64,000 nt of DNA from Micropterix aruncella (GCA_944548615.1 OX155961.1:33703134-33767133), one strand, 5' to 3'. Counted from the first letter of the stretch, positions 39,701-50,351 are shown. Numbers and translations: made by a program. The notes: generated from the sequence alone by a model not told the origin.

Positions 39701-39863
39701 CACCCAAAATCGTAACACTCGATCCAGTGTCGAGTAATCCACAAACCGTTATATCACCCAGTGAAACTTCTAAGAAAGGGCGACGGTTATCCTTCTCATT
39801 TGCAAACAATATCGAGGCAGAATGTAGAAAATCCTCTATTCTGCCCCGCCTTTCGAGTTTTTT
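36732..39863 (-). CDS. pol: Gypsy pol: protease, RT, RNase H, integrase
   Basis: One open frame from the frameshift site (about 39863) to a stop at 36732; from the first start-like codon (39809) it is 1025 aa. Domains in order: aspartic protease with LLDTGSS at residues 26-31; reverse transcriptase (FCLDSRKLNSITKP, YLDDIIIVS) about 190-370; RNase H (LHCDASLYGLGGVL, FTDHASLRWFL) about 460-590; integrase with the HHCC finger (H..H plus CETCQQYKH) and the D, D, E core (VDLLGPYP, ISDNGKQF, NPTERQNR) about 650-900. No stop or frameshift. It has no own start codon near gag and is read in the -1 frame relative to gag, with a slippery site in place, so it is made as a gag-pol fusion. Confidence 0.93.
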   Translation of the reverse strand, partial: KKLERRGRIEDFLHSASILFANEKDNRRPFLEVSLGDITVCGLLDTGSSVTILGADSHKYLVDIGFTLNKSPLVTLSTANASSVKTIGSMFLPFKFNNRCQVIRAVVAPDIGTSLILGIDFVREFELAPEILKFVKFESCDAIVWHRVNEVRALRPFASLTGDQRSLADRMINNFKKISSEVKGLGRTNLLSQVIDTGDHPPVKQRYYPLSPARLALLNEEVDKMLELGVVEPSSGGWNNPTIFVPKSDGALRFCLDSRKLNSITKPDAYPLPRITTILDSLRDANYLSSIDLSSAFWQIPLDPSSREKCSFTVPGRGFFCFRSCAFGLRNSPAWMQRLADKLFDPSFENKVFCYLDDIIIVSATFEEHITLLNKVLDRLLYANLSINFKKCQFFRQELKYLGYVVDSHGLHTDPEKVKCFLDFPTPNSPKMVKSFLGMAGWYRRFIKKFSSIAAPLSRLTSTRKGAPPYEWTPEAEEAFQKLKSALVSSPILACPDYSKPFALHCDASLYGLGGVLTQEVDGVDHPIAFTSRTLLPAETRYSATEREALSVIHAVEHFRGYLEGGPKFTIFTDHASLRWFLRLKNPTGRLARWGIRLSAFDFEIVHKKGVDNVVPDTLSRLLPVSSLSVVSDSWYNDLFKAVSENPAGYPNFQIKDHELFRYSKSKYQLTSCYDWKLVVPLQLREKLIRENHESDLAMHFGIFKTHRRLCLRYFWPNLHGDVVNFVSKCETCQQYKHSNISPLGQLGNPKSCAFPFQMVSVDLLGPYPMTRNRNMHVLVVTDCFSKYCLLFPLKRATSKLVSYVVEHNVFLRYGVPQYLISDNGKQFIGREFTELIAKYKIPKVYLNPKYCPQVNPTERQNRSVVTALSLCVKDDHRSWDLYLSEVQMAINAAVSESTGFSPFFLVHGREPIMNGSFYAQAPESQAEVIFGSRLSYAQNLSELSNIFHVVRQKLLKLHAHNKVYYDRKHRPAEFQVGDTIYKKTYYLSNAGNYYISKFAPKYEKCKIIKKLSALVYELENAKGKNIGSWHIKDFKLNPNSSE
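39814..39863 (-). promoter_or_regulatory. -1 ribosomal frameshift signal (slippery heptamer plus hairpin)
   Basis: On the minus strand A-AAA-AAC (39863-39857) sits in the gag frame as CCA AAA AAC, 27 bases before the gag stop. After 9 bases follows GGGGCAGAAT (39847-39838), which pairs with ATTCTGCCTC (39823-39814) in a 10-bp stem (one G-U) with a 14-base loop. Slipping back one base enters the pol frame exactly. This is the classical geometry of a -1 frameshift element. Confidence 0.85.
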
Positions 39864-41379
39864 GGCTCTGAAACCGGGGAATTACCAGGCCGGTTATTCT
39901 TAGAACATTCCGGACAAGTGGCTACCGTGTAGTTAAACCTACCACAACGATAGCAATATTTAGAATAGCCATGATGCGTGCCACCGCGTGAACCACGCGA
40001 ACTATTATTGGCTCCTTGGTTGTAATTACCAGAAGACGAATTACCATTAGAACAATTATTACGGGAAAAATTTCCACGATTAAAACCGCCACGATGAAAA
40101 CCACCACGATTAAAACCACCACGATGGGATGGACCAGCAGAGGAAACGTTACACTCTTTGAACTTCTGTTCAACTTTCACTTCCTCCGTCGCACATTTGG
40201 TAGGAGACTCGTCGACCGCATAAACTGCTTTCGAGCCAGAAGGCTTGACCTTAGCTTGGGCAGGAGTGGCTGCATTAGATGCGTTGATACGCTGTTGTGC
40301 ATTTTCAACTTTTTTTCCTAAACGCAGAAGTTCGTCGATTGAATTTATATCAACTAGCATGAAATGTCGTTGGTAAGAAATTGAGATATTTGAAAGGATA
40401 ATTCCTAACTGTTCCTCGCCAGACAATGGCCTTGACAACCTGTTGAAATAGCCCAACATGACGGAAACAAAAATATGCATCCTCTCGTCCGACTTTTGTT
40501 TACGTCCCCGTACAAACGACAAAACTTCAGCATCGTAATTTAAACTGCCAAAATCGGAGCGGAGTGCAGCAACTAACTGCTTCCAACTGGAAATGCTCGA
40601 AGCTCTAGCACGGTACCAACTAAGCGCTTGTTTCTGGAATAGTTCACAAGCCGATTTCAGCATCCTGGCATCCGAGATATTCCGCGAAAACCTAATCTCA
40701 TCCAATCGTTCTAAGAACTCGACCACACAGGAATCGCCGTCAAATGTAAAACCAAGATTTAAAGGTTTAAGAATGCGTTCGTCAGAAATGACAAAGTTAT
40801 TGTCCAAAGGAACTGGTTTCGTATCAACATGCTGTATATACGGAGCTGACGTCACTTCAGAATTCCTTCCCAAAGGAACCACCTCAGGACTAAGCTTCTC
40901 ACCCTCGTGCAATGAAGTAGAAGGTATCGGAACAACAGGATTTGGTAACGGGCTAGGCGAACGAACAATATCTAAATATTTTTCTAACAAAACGACAATT
41001 TCTAAAACTTCCTCCTTTAAATTGTCTAATAATTTTTTGGAGTCTGAATTAGCAGGATTTATACGTGAAACTCTATGAAAGATATGTGCAGTTTTAGTGC
41101 TAATTCGTTTATATAAAAGTTTCTGTTTGTTATTTATAAATTCTTCGATAAGTTCTTGAAGACACGAAAGTCTAATCGCACATTCCTGAAACTCGGAATC
41201 TGGATCTAAATCCGTTGAGGAAATTGATTCAGCTGGAAACTCCTTAAGAGTGAATTAAATTGTTTTCTCATCGCTTCAACATTGGTTGGAGTGACCTCCC
41301 GAATCGTGAACTCATAATCGAGTTCTGCCTTTACTAAATGTGACGCAGCATAATACACTATCGCTGGAGACGCCATCAT
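39836..41379 (-). CDS. gag: Gypsy gag, probable frameshift near its N-terminus
   Basis: The main frame runs from about 41250 to the TAG at 39838-39836. It contains capsid-like helices (FSRNISDARMLKSACELF, WKQLVAALRSDFGS), a Gly/Asn/Arg-rich region (RGGFNRGGFHRGGFNRG) and a zinc-knuckle-like CYRCGRFNYTVATCPEC. The likely N-terminus, starting MASPAIVYYAASHL at 41379 or 41376, is in another frame that stops at 41206; joining the two needs a one-base shift between about 41260 and 41235. Gag forms the particle shell and binds RNA. With LTRs this young the shift may be a recent mutation or a base error. Confidence 0.82.
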
Positions 41380-42045
41380 GTATATATATATTTTAAATCC
41401 CACCAAAAAAAATAAAAACCAAAAAAAATAAAAAATAAAAAAAATAAAATGGAATAAACTGACTTTTTTACTGCTTGCGGCACCTCTGTTTTATTTGGCT
41501 GCTTACCTCACCAGGATAATTGCCTTCACATCTGGAAATTAACAAAAAAATAATTAGTATGATAAAATAAAATACTTAAACGGCAAGCGTAAAACTTTTT
41601 CGCGGAAACCGCCTTAAAATAAACAAACTGCTGCTAAGCAACGCCAAGTATTCAAACAATAATTAATATATTGCTTTTAAATCTAAGATTCTGACAAAAA
41701 AATATAGTAACCATAAAAAACGGCAAGTACAAAATACTTCTTCACGGTAACCGCTTTAAATTACAAAAAATGCTGTTAATGCCGACAAAACTGCAAGTAC
41801 ACAATACCGCTTAATTCAATGACAAAAGTTGCTTCTAAATACAAAAACAACAAGACGGTGCTTACAAGCCTCTTTCACGGTAATCGCTATGAATAAAAAT
41901 TATATAAAAACAAAAAAAATGCTTCTAATTTTTTTTATACAATTTTTGAACAAAGTGCTTAAAAAATCGTGCTTCAATGGCTGAGGAAAAGAATACCCTA
42001 AAAGCCAAAATCCAATTTATAAGCCTAACGTTGGAGCGCTAATTT
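41380..42045 (-). other. Leader between 5' LTR and gag of the Gypsy element
   Basis: About 670 bases, AT-rich, no coding content. GCAAGTACAAAATAC- and CGGTAACCGC-like motifs recur three or four times at roughly 80-130 base spacing (about 41585-41890), a degenerate tandem array of unknown role. Confidence 0.5.
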
Positions 42046-43140
42046 TATAACCGCAAAATACTAATTTCCGTGTTTGGAAGAAACACGGTAGAAACTACCA
42101 AAACCCAAAAGAATCAAAGTAAAAGGACGCCACCTCCTTTTAAAGAAAAAGAAGGAAACTAATTATATTAAAAAAAAAAGATACCCGAAAGAAATTTTGA
42201 AAAAGAAAAAAATTAACCTCAAAAAACTATCTCATAGAGTGGGCCAAATATTAATGAGCATTGGGTTTGGCCCTCAGAAAACCCTTTTCCTCAGACACAC
42301 AAAAGACTACAGCACAAAAAGAAACACGAGAGTATGTAAAGTATCCGTGTTTATTCGCCCGCAGGCACCCTTCTTCAAATTCCGCTTATTGGCGTGTCAC
42401 ATGTGCTCATCCAAATAAAAATAACAGAATTCCAGAAATGAATGTAAATTCCTTGACGTGGAGGCAATTCCCGTCACATTTAGCGACGATTTCGTCACTT
42501 ATATAGCAGCAGTAATTATTCAAAAAAACCAGAGGTGCCGACAGCTGCGATCAATAGAAAAATCCGTTAAAATCTCGAGGATCCTACGGGAAAAGCTACC
42601 CAAAATGAAATTAAAATGCTTACCAGATAAATCACACACACTTCACATCACAAATTTTACCGCCAGGCGGTTAATTTACGGCTTTCTTGTTTAATCTACT
42701 TTCTGCCTCCCTCGGCGGAGCAACAGCAACTGCCCCGCCATTGTTAAAACAGGAAATGAGTCTAACCGAACACGTTTGACAACTCATTATTGCCAGAAAC
42801 ACGAATGTCTCTACTCTATGGCAAAGAGTGTAGATTTACTTCCAATTTTTTTTTTAATCAAAGTTAAATTTTATGTAGGTTTTCTTTTTAATTAATATTA
42901 TAATTTTTAGTTGTCATTCATTTATTTATTTATTTATCTTTTAATAAATATATCTCCATAATAGCAACATTAATGTCATCTGACAGCTGTTAAGGAAAAT
43001 TTTTGGATGATTTCAAAAAGCAACAATAAACAACATTTTCGGAACAGAAAAAGGTTATAGAAAACCCTGAGAAGTAACCTTTAATGATAATTCGGGACAC
43101 AAGCGCAAAAAAAAAAAAAAAAAAAGGAATTTCTGTTACA
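42046..43140 (-). repeat. 5' LTR of the young Gypsy element
   Basis: 1095 bp, the pair of 34997-36091. Transcription of the element should start here on the minus strand. Confidence 0.93.
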
Positions 43141-43144
43141 TTAT

Positions 43145-43760
43145 TTATTCCTTATTTGCCAGTTTTAATTGCGATATACTTTCTGGGAATGATTATCGTA
43201 TGCACCTCATTAAAGTAATATCTGTAAGCAATAATCCTGTGTCTCACATCTAAATTTTCATTGGATGCAATTTTGTCTTAGAAATGCTTCCTTCTCCAAT
43301 GCAAAAAAAATATAGCGCGTTCACAATATTATCCCTCCTCGGTAGTAAATAGGCCACGAAAGCAAAATTACTTCGAATATATTTGAAGACTCAGAAACAT
43401 TGCAAAAAAAATGTCATCGAAATTTTTATAATATCATCTCACTTCCAGTTCCTGGTTGTGCCTAAATGTAATTGTACTTATTTTTAATCAGGATAGCAGA
43501 ATCTGTTTCAGCAGTTTTCCAGGTCGAAATATCGTGTAAATCACTGAATCTTATGTAAAATTGCGGAAACATCGAAAACTGCTAATCCTTAGTATATTAT
43601 TAAACGTGTTGACCCGACCACCAAACTAGACAGGAGACAAAGTATGTAGAACGTTTCCGTCATTAGTTAGCTCGTCATCAATTTCACAGTTGCCAATTTA
43701 TTTTAGCTTTATAGAACTTGGGAAAACTATACCATATTCCATTTTATGTAATATCATGTT
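43145..43760. repeat. Segment homologous, in reverse, to about 62980-63560
   Basis: Read on the minus strand it matches the + strand near the right end of the window through ordered blocks: CTGTGAAATT.ATGACG, CTAATGACG, TGTCTCCTGT, GTCGGGT..CACGTTT, AGGAACTGGAAGTGA, ATCCGATGAAAAT-like and AGGATTATTGCT. Identity is perhaps 70 percent. No coding sequence seen. Confidence 0.6.
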
Positions 43761-43945
43761 AAAGCTAACTTAAAAAGCTATAATAAAAATATTCGTAAAT
43801 ATTAGATTAGATGAAACATTTTCCAATATTTTTTTTTGTTTTCCTTAACATTTGAATTAGTGAATTTATAATATTATTAGGTAACATTGTATTTCAACCT
43901 AATTGATTGGCGACTTCAGTGGCCTCATACTCGGCATAACATATT
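43761..43945. other. Spacer before the LOA-like element
   Basis: AT-rich; the exact 3' end of the LOA-like element within it is not resolved. Confidence 0.3.
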
Positions 43946-44103
43946 TATTGTTCCTTCACCTCGTGGCAACGTCAATGGCCAACAATTTAACCTAAGTGCG
44001 ATACTAGTAGTAATAGTAGTAGATGGAGTGGGGGGCTTGGTACCAGCCCTTGATGTCACCTAGATCTGTAAGGTCTTTTGTAACTACCCACTGTGTGATT
44101 AGG

Positions 44104-45344
44104 TCAGTGGTCAGCTAGTAGCCCGGTACTTCTTACCAGTCCAAGCAGGTCATTGACCTTCAAGTTGGGCAGATCGCTGGGTTCGAGAAAGGCTCGTCCC
44201 AGTAAACTGTGTCTTTTGGCGGCGAGCCCTGGACAGCGACCAACAATGTGTATGCCGTCTTCAGGTTCCTCGCCGCATATTCGGCAATCCTTGCTCTCAG
44301 TCAAACCAAGGTTGAATAGATGAGCTCTAAGGGTCGTGTGTCCGGTGAGGAGACCGATAGTGGTTCTAAGGTTCTTCTTGCTCATGTCAAGTAGGGCCTT
44401 GGTTTTCTTCTGTAGTGGTTGCTCCATCATGGCTTTTGCCTGGCGACATCCCTGACTCTGTTTCCAGGAAGCCCGATGTTCCTGCTCCAAGCAGTCCCTG
44501 ATGATTTTATTACCTGTAGCGAAGGGGACCCCTACAGCTGGCTCCACTGGGCAGTCCAGTGTGCCCAGTTTTGCCAGTCTGTCGGCCTCTTCGTTTCCGG
44601 GTATGCCTTGGTGACCCGGTATCCATATTAGGGTGATTTTGTTGAATTTTCCCAATTTGTTGAGCTCCTGCATGCAGTCCCAGACCACAGAAAATTCTGT
44701 GGTGGCTTTAGCCAGAGCGTTCAGTGCTGCTCTGCTGTCAGAGCAGATGAGGATTTGTCTGTTTTTTACCTCAAGTTGACTTTGTAGTTTTATGCATTCC
44801 AATATGGCAAGTACCTCGGCTTGGAAAACCGTAGCGTATTGTCCAAGGGGGATGCTGATTCTGTGGTTGGTTTTGGGTCCATACACGCCTGCCCCAAAAC
44901 GTCCATTTGTTCCTGAGCCATCGGTGAACCAGGCGTCTGCGTTGTGGCTTTGAAGCCACTGCGGATTTTTCCATTCTTCCCTGGTGGGGATTAGGATTTT
45001 ATAGGATTTCTCTACCGAATTTTTTTTCCGTAGTCGATCCTGGGTCAGAGTGAATGGGCTTTTGTGGAGGAGGTTTAGCTAAGGATGATTGTGCCCTCCT
45101 CGCTTCCACTCGCCCAAACACTTCAGTCTGTATGCTGTAAGTCTGGCGGAGTGGATGATGAGCTTGTCCAGAGGCGGGCAGCAGAGTGCCACCTCTAATC
45201 CCGCTGTTGGGGTGGTCTTCATGACGCCAGTTGCAGCCCTCAGGTAGTTACCTTGAAGGCTTTTAAGCATTTTTAGTGTCTCAAGCTTTTTCACCCTGGA
45301 CCACCAGACTATTGCAGCATAGGTTAGTCTAGGCAGCAGTACTG
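44104..45344 (-). pseudogene. LOA-like ORF2, C-terminal part: RT tail, RNase H, CCHC
   Basis: From the hAT insertion downward: RT tail LPRLTYAAIVWWSRVKKLE, KMLKSLQGNYLRAATG, then an in-frame stop at 45079-45081, then RNase H with FTDGSGTNG, QAEVLAILEC, ICSDSRAALNAL and GNEEADRLAKLG (the Asp-Glu-Asp-Asp catalytic set is complete), and a finger CRICGEEPEDGIHIVGRC (C-x2-C-x8-H-x4-C). Stop at 44104-44106. The RNase H would remove RNA from the cDNA hybrid. Confidence 0.87.
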
Positions 45345-46441
45345 CCCTGTAGCAGTGGCGGTCTCTTCATATAAGCCGAAAAGCCTGGCTTGCCTATAAT
45401 TCCAAATTAACAATTAAATAAATGAATAACACAATTCGTAAAAAAACAACTAAACAATTTTTTTTGCTAGCGCTCCTACTGCTATCTAGCGCGCACAGCT
45501 CGCTCCACGCGAGAAAAAATCTGTTATCGACAGGGTGCGATAATTATAGACAGGGCGCGATTGCTGTCTCGCTCGCACATTATGGGCTTTCAATGCGGCT
45601 TTCAAAATCAGTGTTCCTCTCATTCGCACCTGTGGCAAATTACGCTAAACAATATATGTGTATATACAACTTTTGTATCGGGAGCTAAGCCGGGCTTGCT
45701 TAGCCATGACGTTGAATGCGAACTGCGAATGCGAACGTGTCAACAGAAAGCGCGACTTCATTATAATTAGTTTGGATTGCAATGTGCGAGTGACGTCGGG
45801 CTAATTTTTTATTGTGTAATTTCAATTGATTTGTGGTTTTAGTGCCTGATAAAAAAATGGAGGAAATTGTCCTTTGTGGTCAGTAATGTATTCTTATTAC
45901 TTTGTTTTCTGACATATGTGACAACCCGCAGGACTAAGACGGGGATACGGTTTTAGCAGCGAAGAATTTTAAAAACTCGATGCGATCATTCCATTTAAAT
46001 TTTTTCACCTTGTTTTCCGCCGAATTTTTAAAAAACTGAGCGTTTGTACAACATTCTTCAAAAATCACAAGTCGATGTGGGTTATAGGAATTAAGAAAGG
46101 AAAACAAAATAAAGGAATTTCAGACTTGGTTACGTGTTGAATTTCAATATGAATTTGATCAAATTTATGAAAACAATCTTTAAAATAACTCAGCACCTCG
46201 TTTGAGACGCAACGTACGCTGTGCTCATACTGAATACAAACGACTTTTTGTCCAGGTAATTAATTGACAACATATTTTGCGAAATTGACGATCGATATTC
46301 GCAAATTTTCAAATTGAAATTTTTCCAACTCTTCAACAACAAACTATACGAGAAATACCGTTTAGATTTTCCTACAAAGGCATTAGATTCATTATTTGAC
46401 ATTTATGCAAACCATTTTGACAGAAGGTTTTAAAGAACCAA

Positions 46442-46783
46442 ATGATTTGTTTGTACTCCTCTCTTGAATTGAAAGATTGCAATGTTTTTGAACGAATTAG
46501 TCAGAATAGCCTCGAAGACACCTTTCCCCAATTGTTGAAGTTAGCGTATCTTGTCGTCACTATTCCTGCTACAAGTGCTTCCGCAGAACGTGCATTCTCA
46601 TCTCTTAAGCTTATTCATACTTACCTAAGAAATACACAGGGTCAGGAACGTCTATCTGAGTTATGGTTGCTATTGAAAAACAGTTGTTAAAAGAATTAAA
46701 GCGTTCGCCATCATTTTACTCAGACGTAATAAAATCATTTTTGAAAAAAGGTAGACGCTTCGATTTAGAATATAAACGATGAA
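46442..46783 (+). pseudogene. hAT transposase C-terminal dimerisation domain
   Basis: LKLAYLVVTIPATSASAERA followed by FSSLKLIHTYLRNTQGQERL is the hallmark of the hATC domain. After about 46663 the protein continues in another frame as IEKQLLKELKRSPSFY and KGRRFDLEYK to a TGA at 46780-46782, so one frameshift is present. The upstream catalytic domain is decayed. Similar to the ZMYM1/'zinc finger MYM-type' branch of hAT transposases. Confidence 0.8.
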
Positions 46784-46934
46784 AATATGCCAGCGTGAGT
46801 TTCATTCCCATGGCTAGCTTTCTAAGGGTCACTTATTTTACTTTTTGTTCACTTTTTTATAAAATAGTCTTACAGCTCATACAAGCAAGGGTCAACTTAT
46901 CAACTCAAGCAAGGGTCAACTCAAGCAAATAAAA

Positions 46935-47250
46935 TGGCTTTTCTAAGGGGCTCTCTAGACGAAAAAGCATGCTTGACAAGCTTCGCGTCGCGGACAGGGA
47001 GGGGATCGTAAAACCGCAGGAAATATACAAATATTTTTTTGTAATATTTACCAAAAATGCATAATTTTGTAGTTTATACCAGGGAGTCACGTTAATTAGA
47101 AGTAATTGATTGATGAATGACGTGACTGGCATTTTTGGTAAATATTTTTAAAAAATGCATATTTTCTGCGGTTTACGATCCCCTCCCAGCCCGCGACGCG
47201 ATTTTTAACAAGCATGCTTGATCGTCTAGCTAGAGAGTCCTTTAAAGCCA
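46935..47250. mobile_element. Fold-back MITE nested in the hAT element
   Basis: The two halves are inverted copies over more than 110 bp: the left arm has CTCTCTAGACGA, AAGCATGCTTGACAAGC, CGCGTCGCGG, GGGAGGGGATCGTAAAACC, and the right arm, on the other strand, CTCTCTAGCTAGACGA, AAGCATGCTTGTTAA, CGCGTCGCGG, GGGAGGGGATCGTAAACC. No coding capacity. Outermost paired bases TGGCTTT/AAAGCCA. Confidence 0.8.
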
Positions 47251-47473
47251 CTAGAGGTATGCGACTGCTGATAAGTATATGTTAAATTCTGTCTTGCAGT
47301 AGCATGCCTTCAGTGTGCTTTATTGAATGTACGACCCAAGCAGTAAATTTCAAACTGAAGATTAAAGAGTAAAGAGGTACCACTTTTTTACTATAAAAAG
47401 CGTAAAAAAAAACACAAAGAGGTATGTCGGGCTTGCCCTATTTACGAACCCTGGGCACGCCACTGCCCTGTAG

Positions 47474-49783
47474 AGCCATAAGGCGACCCTGGGTTTGAAC
47501 CCCTAGGTTTTTCCCATGACTCTTTTGCACGTCCATAAAGAGGCATAGAAGGTTGTTCTCTTGCGCTCGAGGTGGTGCTTCCAATTGAGCTTTGGGTCTA
47601 GATAGACTCCAAGGTATTTGACTACTGTAGCGTATTCTATCTCCTTATCCCAGAGCTTGAGACACTCAACGGGTTCGGGTTTGTATTTTCTGGTGAAAAT
47701 CATGGCCTTAGTCTTGCTTGGATTAGCGGACAGACCTCTGGCCTGGCACCAGTCTTGGGTGGTCTTAAGTGCTTTGTCCATGAGCTCCTTAAGTATTGAT
47801 AGGAAGTTTCCTCTTACTACTATGGCCACGTCATCAGCGTAGCCGTAGACAGAGAAGCCTTGGTTTTGTAGATCTGTTAGGAGTTCGTCTACAACGATGC
47901 TCCACAAGAGGGGGGAGATGACTCCACCCTGTGGACAGCCCTTGGCAGGGATTCCCGTGATGGAGGTGTCGCCTTGATAGACGGTCAGATTCCTATTTGA
48001 TAGCATACTCAATGTACAGTCAATGATGGTCTCTGGTATTCCTCGTCTGTGCATAGCGTTTTTTATAGTTGCATATGATGTGGTGTCAAATGCTCCTTTG
48101 ATGTCCAGGAATACTCCCAGAGCGTAACCTTTCGCCGCTAACTGTGTCTCTATTGTGCTCACCAGGTGATGTAGGGCAGTGTCCGTAGATCTGCCCTCCC
48201 TATAGGCATACTAAGCATCAGCAAGCGGTTGAAGAGCTAGGTGGTTGGTTTTCAGGTAGCCGTCAACTAGTCTCTCCAGTGATTTCAGGAGAAAGGAGGT
48301 GAGGCTAATGGGTCTGTAGTCTTTGGCAAAGATGTGGCCGTTCCTGCCTGCCTTTGGAATGAACGTGACTCTTGCGCTGCTCCAGGCATGAGGGACGTGT
48401 CTGAGGGCTATGCTCGCTCTGAGTACCTTTGTTAGAGGGCCCAGCAGCTGGCTTAGCCCTTTTTGTAGTAGGACAGGGGATAATCCATCCGGTCCAGGTG
48501 ATTTCTAGGGGTCGAAGGAGCTCACGGCCCATTCTACTGCTTTTGGATTAACTATCTTAGCTGCAAGGGCCCACTCCCTGGGCTTGTGGAGCCTCTTGGA
48601 GTTCTCCCCTGCGGCAATTGGGTGTGAGGATTCCTGGAAGCCCGGGAAGTGTGTTTCCATTAGGAGCTTCAAGGTTTCCTTGGTGTCGTTTGTGTGCCCC
48701 CCCTCTGGTCGTTTAAGGCATCCCAGCTGGGGGCGGTTGTTAGAGCTGAGGATCTTGTTGAGCCTGAAAGCTTCGGAAGCTGTTTCCACGCTCTCACAGA
48801 AGTCCCTCCAGCTTCTTCGTTTGGCTTTAACAATGGCCTTGTTGTATTCGTTTCGGGCGTTTTTGTATTCCTCCCAAAGATGTTGCGAGTTAGTGTTGTG
48901 ATTTCTTGCCCTATTGAAACACCTTCTCAGCGTAAGCCTGAGCTTGGTCAGCTCTGGGTTCCACAATGGGAGCTTTTTTGAGAGGTTTTTTTGTTTCAAA
49001 GGACAATTCTGCTCGTAGGCGTCTATAACGGCATTAGACAGTGATTGTGCAGCTGTTTCTAGTTGCTCTTTGGTGTGAAATCGATTCGGAACCGTGGTGA
49101 GCTTGATAGCCAGGTCCCTATCGAATCCTTCCCAGTTGGTATTTCTAGGGTTGCGAGCCCACTGAATTTCCAATGAGTGCCGAAGCGTTAGATGGATCTG
49201 CCTATGGTCCGAGCCTGAGGGTTCATCTGAGACCCTCCAGTCTTGAACCAGGTCGGCCACTTCTTCTGTGCAGATCGTGATGTCCAATACCTCCTGTCTT
49301 CTTGAGTCTATGAAGGTAGGTTCTGTTCCTCTGTTGAGGATGGTGAGTTCATTGCCTAGGATAAAGTCATGCAGGCTTACCCCCCTCGGGTTTATGTTGG
49401 AACTACCCCAGCACACGTGGTGGGAGTTCGCATCGCAACCCAGAAGGAGTTGGAGCCCGCGTTGTTTCGCATATGTTACTAGGTTGGTTATATCTTCTTG
49501 CGGTGGCAGGTCAGTGGAGTCATAGGGCATGTATGCTGACCCAATGAGTAGATCCACCGTCCGGTCTCCTGTCAAGTTGATTTTTGTTAAAACGACCGTT
49601 AGGTCATCGCCGCTGAGTTGTGGCAGAAAAGTGGCTGTGACGCCCTTAGTGACCACGCAGGTCCTGAGTTTCCGAGTCGGTTGGGCCTTATGAATGGTTC
49701 CGCAACCTCCTAATCCACTTATAGTATCCCTAACAATCCAAGGTTCTTGGATTAGTGCTATACTTGTCTGCGCCACAGCCATG
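47474..49783 (-). pseudogene. LOA-like ORF2, middle part: endonuclease and RT
   Basis: Starts at MAVAQTSIALIQEPW directly inside the endonuclease (continuing 55538-55469 beyond the Gypsy insertion). Endonuclease blocks: IALIQEPW, GSAYMPYDS, LLGCDANSHHVCWGS, GTEPTFIDSRRQEVLDITI, SGSDHRQIHL. The RT has KSPGPDGLSP, FIPKAGR, YRPISLTSFLLK, LGVFLDIKGAFDTT, KGCPQGGVISPLLW and YGYADDVAIV. In-frame TAG stops lie at 48507-48509 (in SFDP*KSPGPDG), about 48211-48213 and about 47501-47503. Catalytic residues of both domains are kept but the ORF is dead. Confidence 0.88.
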
Positions 49784-49787
49784 CTCC

Positions 49788-50206
49788 TATTGGGACTGAG
49801 GTTGTCATTAGTTCCCCCAATGTTGTTTATTCTTCAATATTGATCGTTGAGTAAAAGATATGTTCCTCTGACTCGTTTATTATTTCTTCTCGCGATATAC
49901 AGGATCGATACGGATCTTCTCTTATGCTAACGCCGTATATAATGATCTACTCGTAAGGCGGCGTAATGACGAAGTGTTTTTTAATGACAATTGTATGGGC
50001 TTATATACAAATTTAGCGTGTGAACGGTTTACAAGTGTGTTCCCATGATTAATGTCTAGATCGAGTACAATGAAAATGTCACGTATGTCACGTAATGTGT
50101 CGCTAAAAATGGTATGCGAATGATTCTGGCAAACACCTATGAGATCATCATTTTGCTAGTTTTCAAATGCATAAGTAATTCAAATTATATTCTTATATCT
50201 GTTACA
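49788..50206 (-). repeat. 3' LTR of the CsRn1-like element
   Basis: 419 bp, pair of 55046-55464. Confidence 0.92.
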
Positions 50207-50351
50207 ATACTCCCCTCTTAGATGAGAGACTTCTCATCGACAAAAAAATAAAGATATCTACTTAACATTTGTGACTATACGTGCCTTATGAGAAATTTTA
50301 ATTTGCTTATTGCTATTTCCGCCGCCGTGTCCGTTGATGCCGCTGCGCTGC

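Larger units (their letters stand above)
34997..43140 (-). mobile_element. Young Ty3/Gypsy LTR retrotransposon, 8144 bp
   Basis: Two LTRs of 1095 bp (34997-36091 and 42046-43140) enclose gag and pol on the minus strand. The target duplication TTAT stands at 34993-34996 and 43141-43144. On the minus strand each LTR begins TGTAACAG and ends GGTTATA. I saw one base difference between LTRs (G at 35549 against C at 42598 on +), pointing to very recent insertion. Order gag, PR, RT, RNase H, integrase defines Ty3/Gypsy. The sequence after the 5' LTR contains GCGCTCCAACG, possibly the primer-binding site, but it does not start with TGG. Confidence 0.93.
45353..47465 (+). mobile_element. hAT transposon inserted in the LOA-like element
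   Basis: 2113 bp. The ends are CAGTGGCG (45353) and, on the other strand, CAGTGGCG (ending 47465), with an 8-bp target duplication CCCTGTAG at 45345-45352 and 47466-47473. TIR CAGTGGCG plus 8-bp duplication is diagnostic for hAT. Removing it restores the interrupted RT reading. The transposase is mostly lost apart from the C-terminal domain, and a fold-back MITE is inserted near the right end. Confidence 0.9.

Noticed and set aside
48584..49525. Plus-strand open frames over the LOA-like endonuclease
   Set aside because: Antisense shadows of a frame with clear endonuclease motifs.
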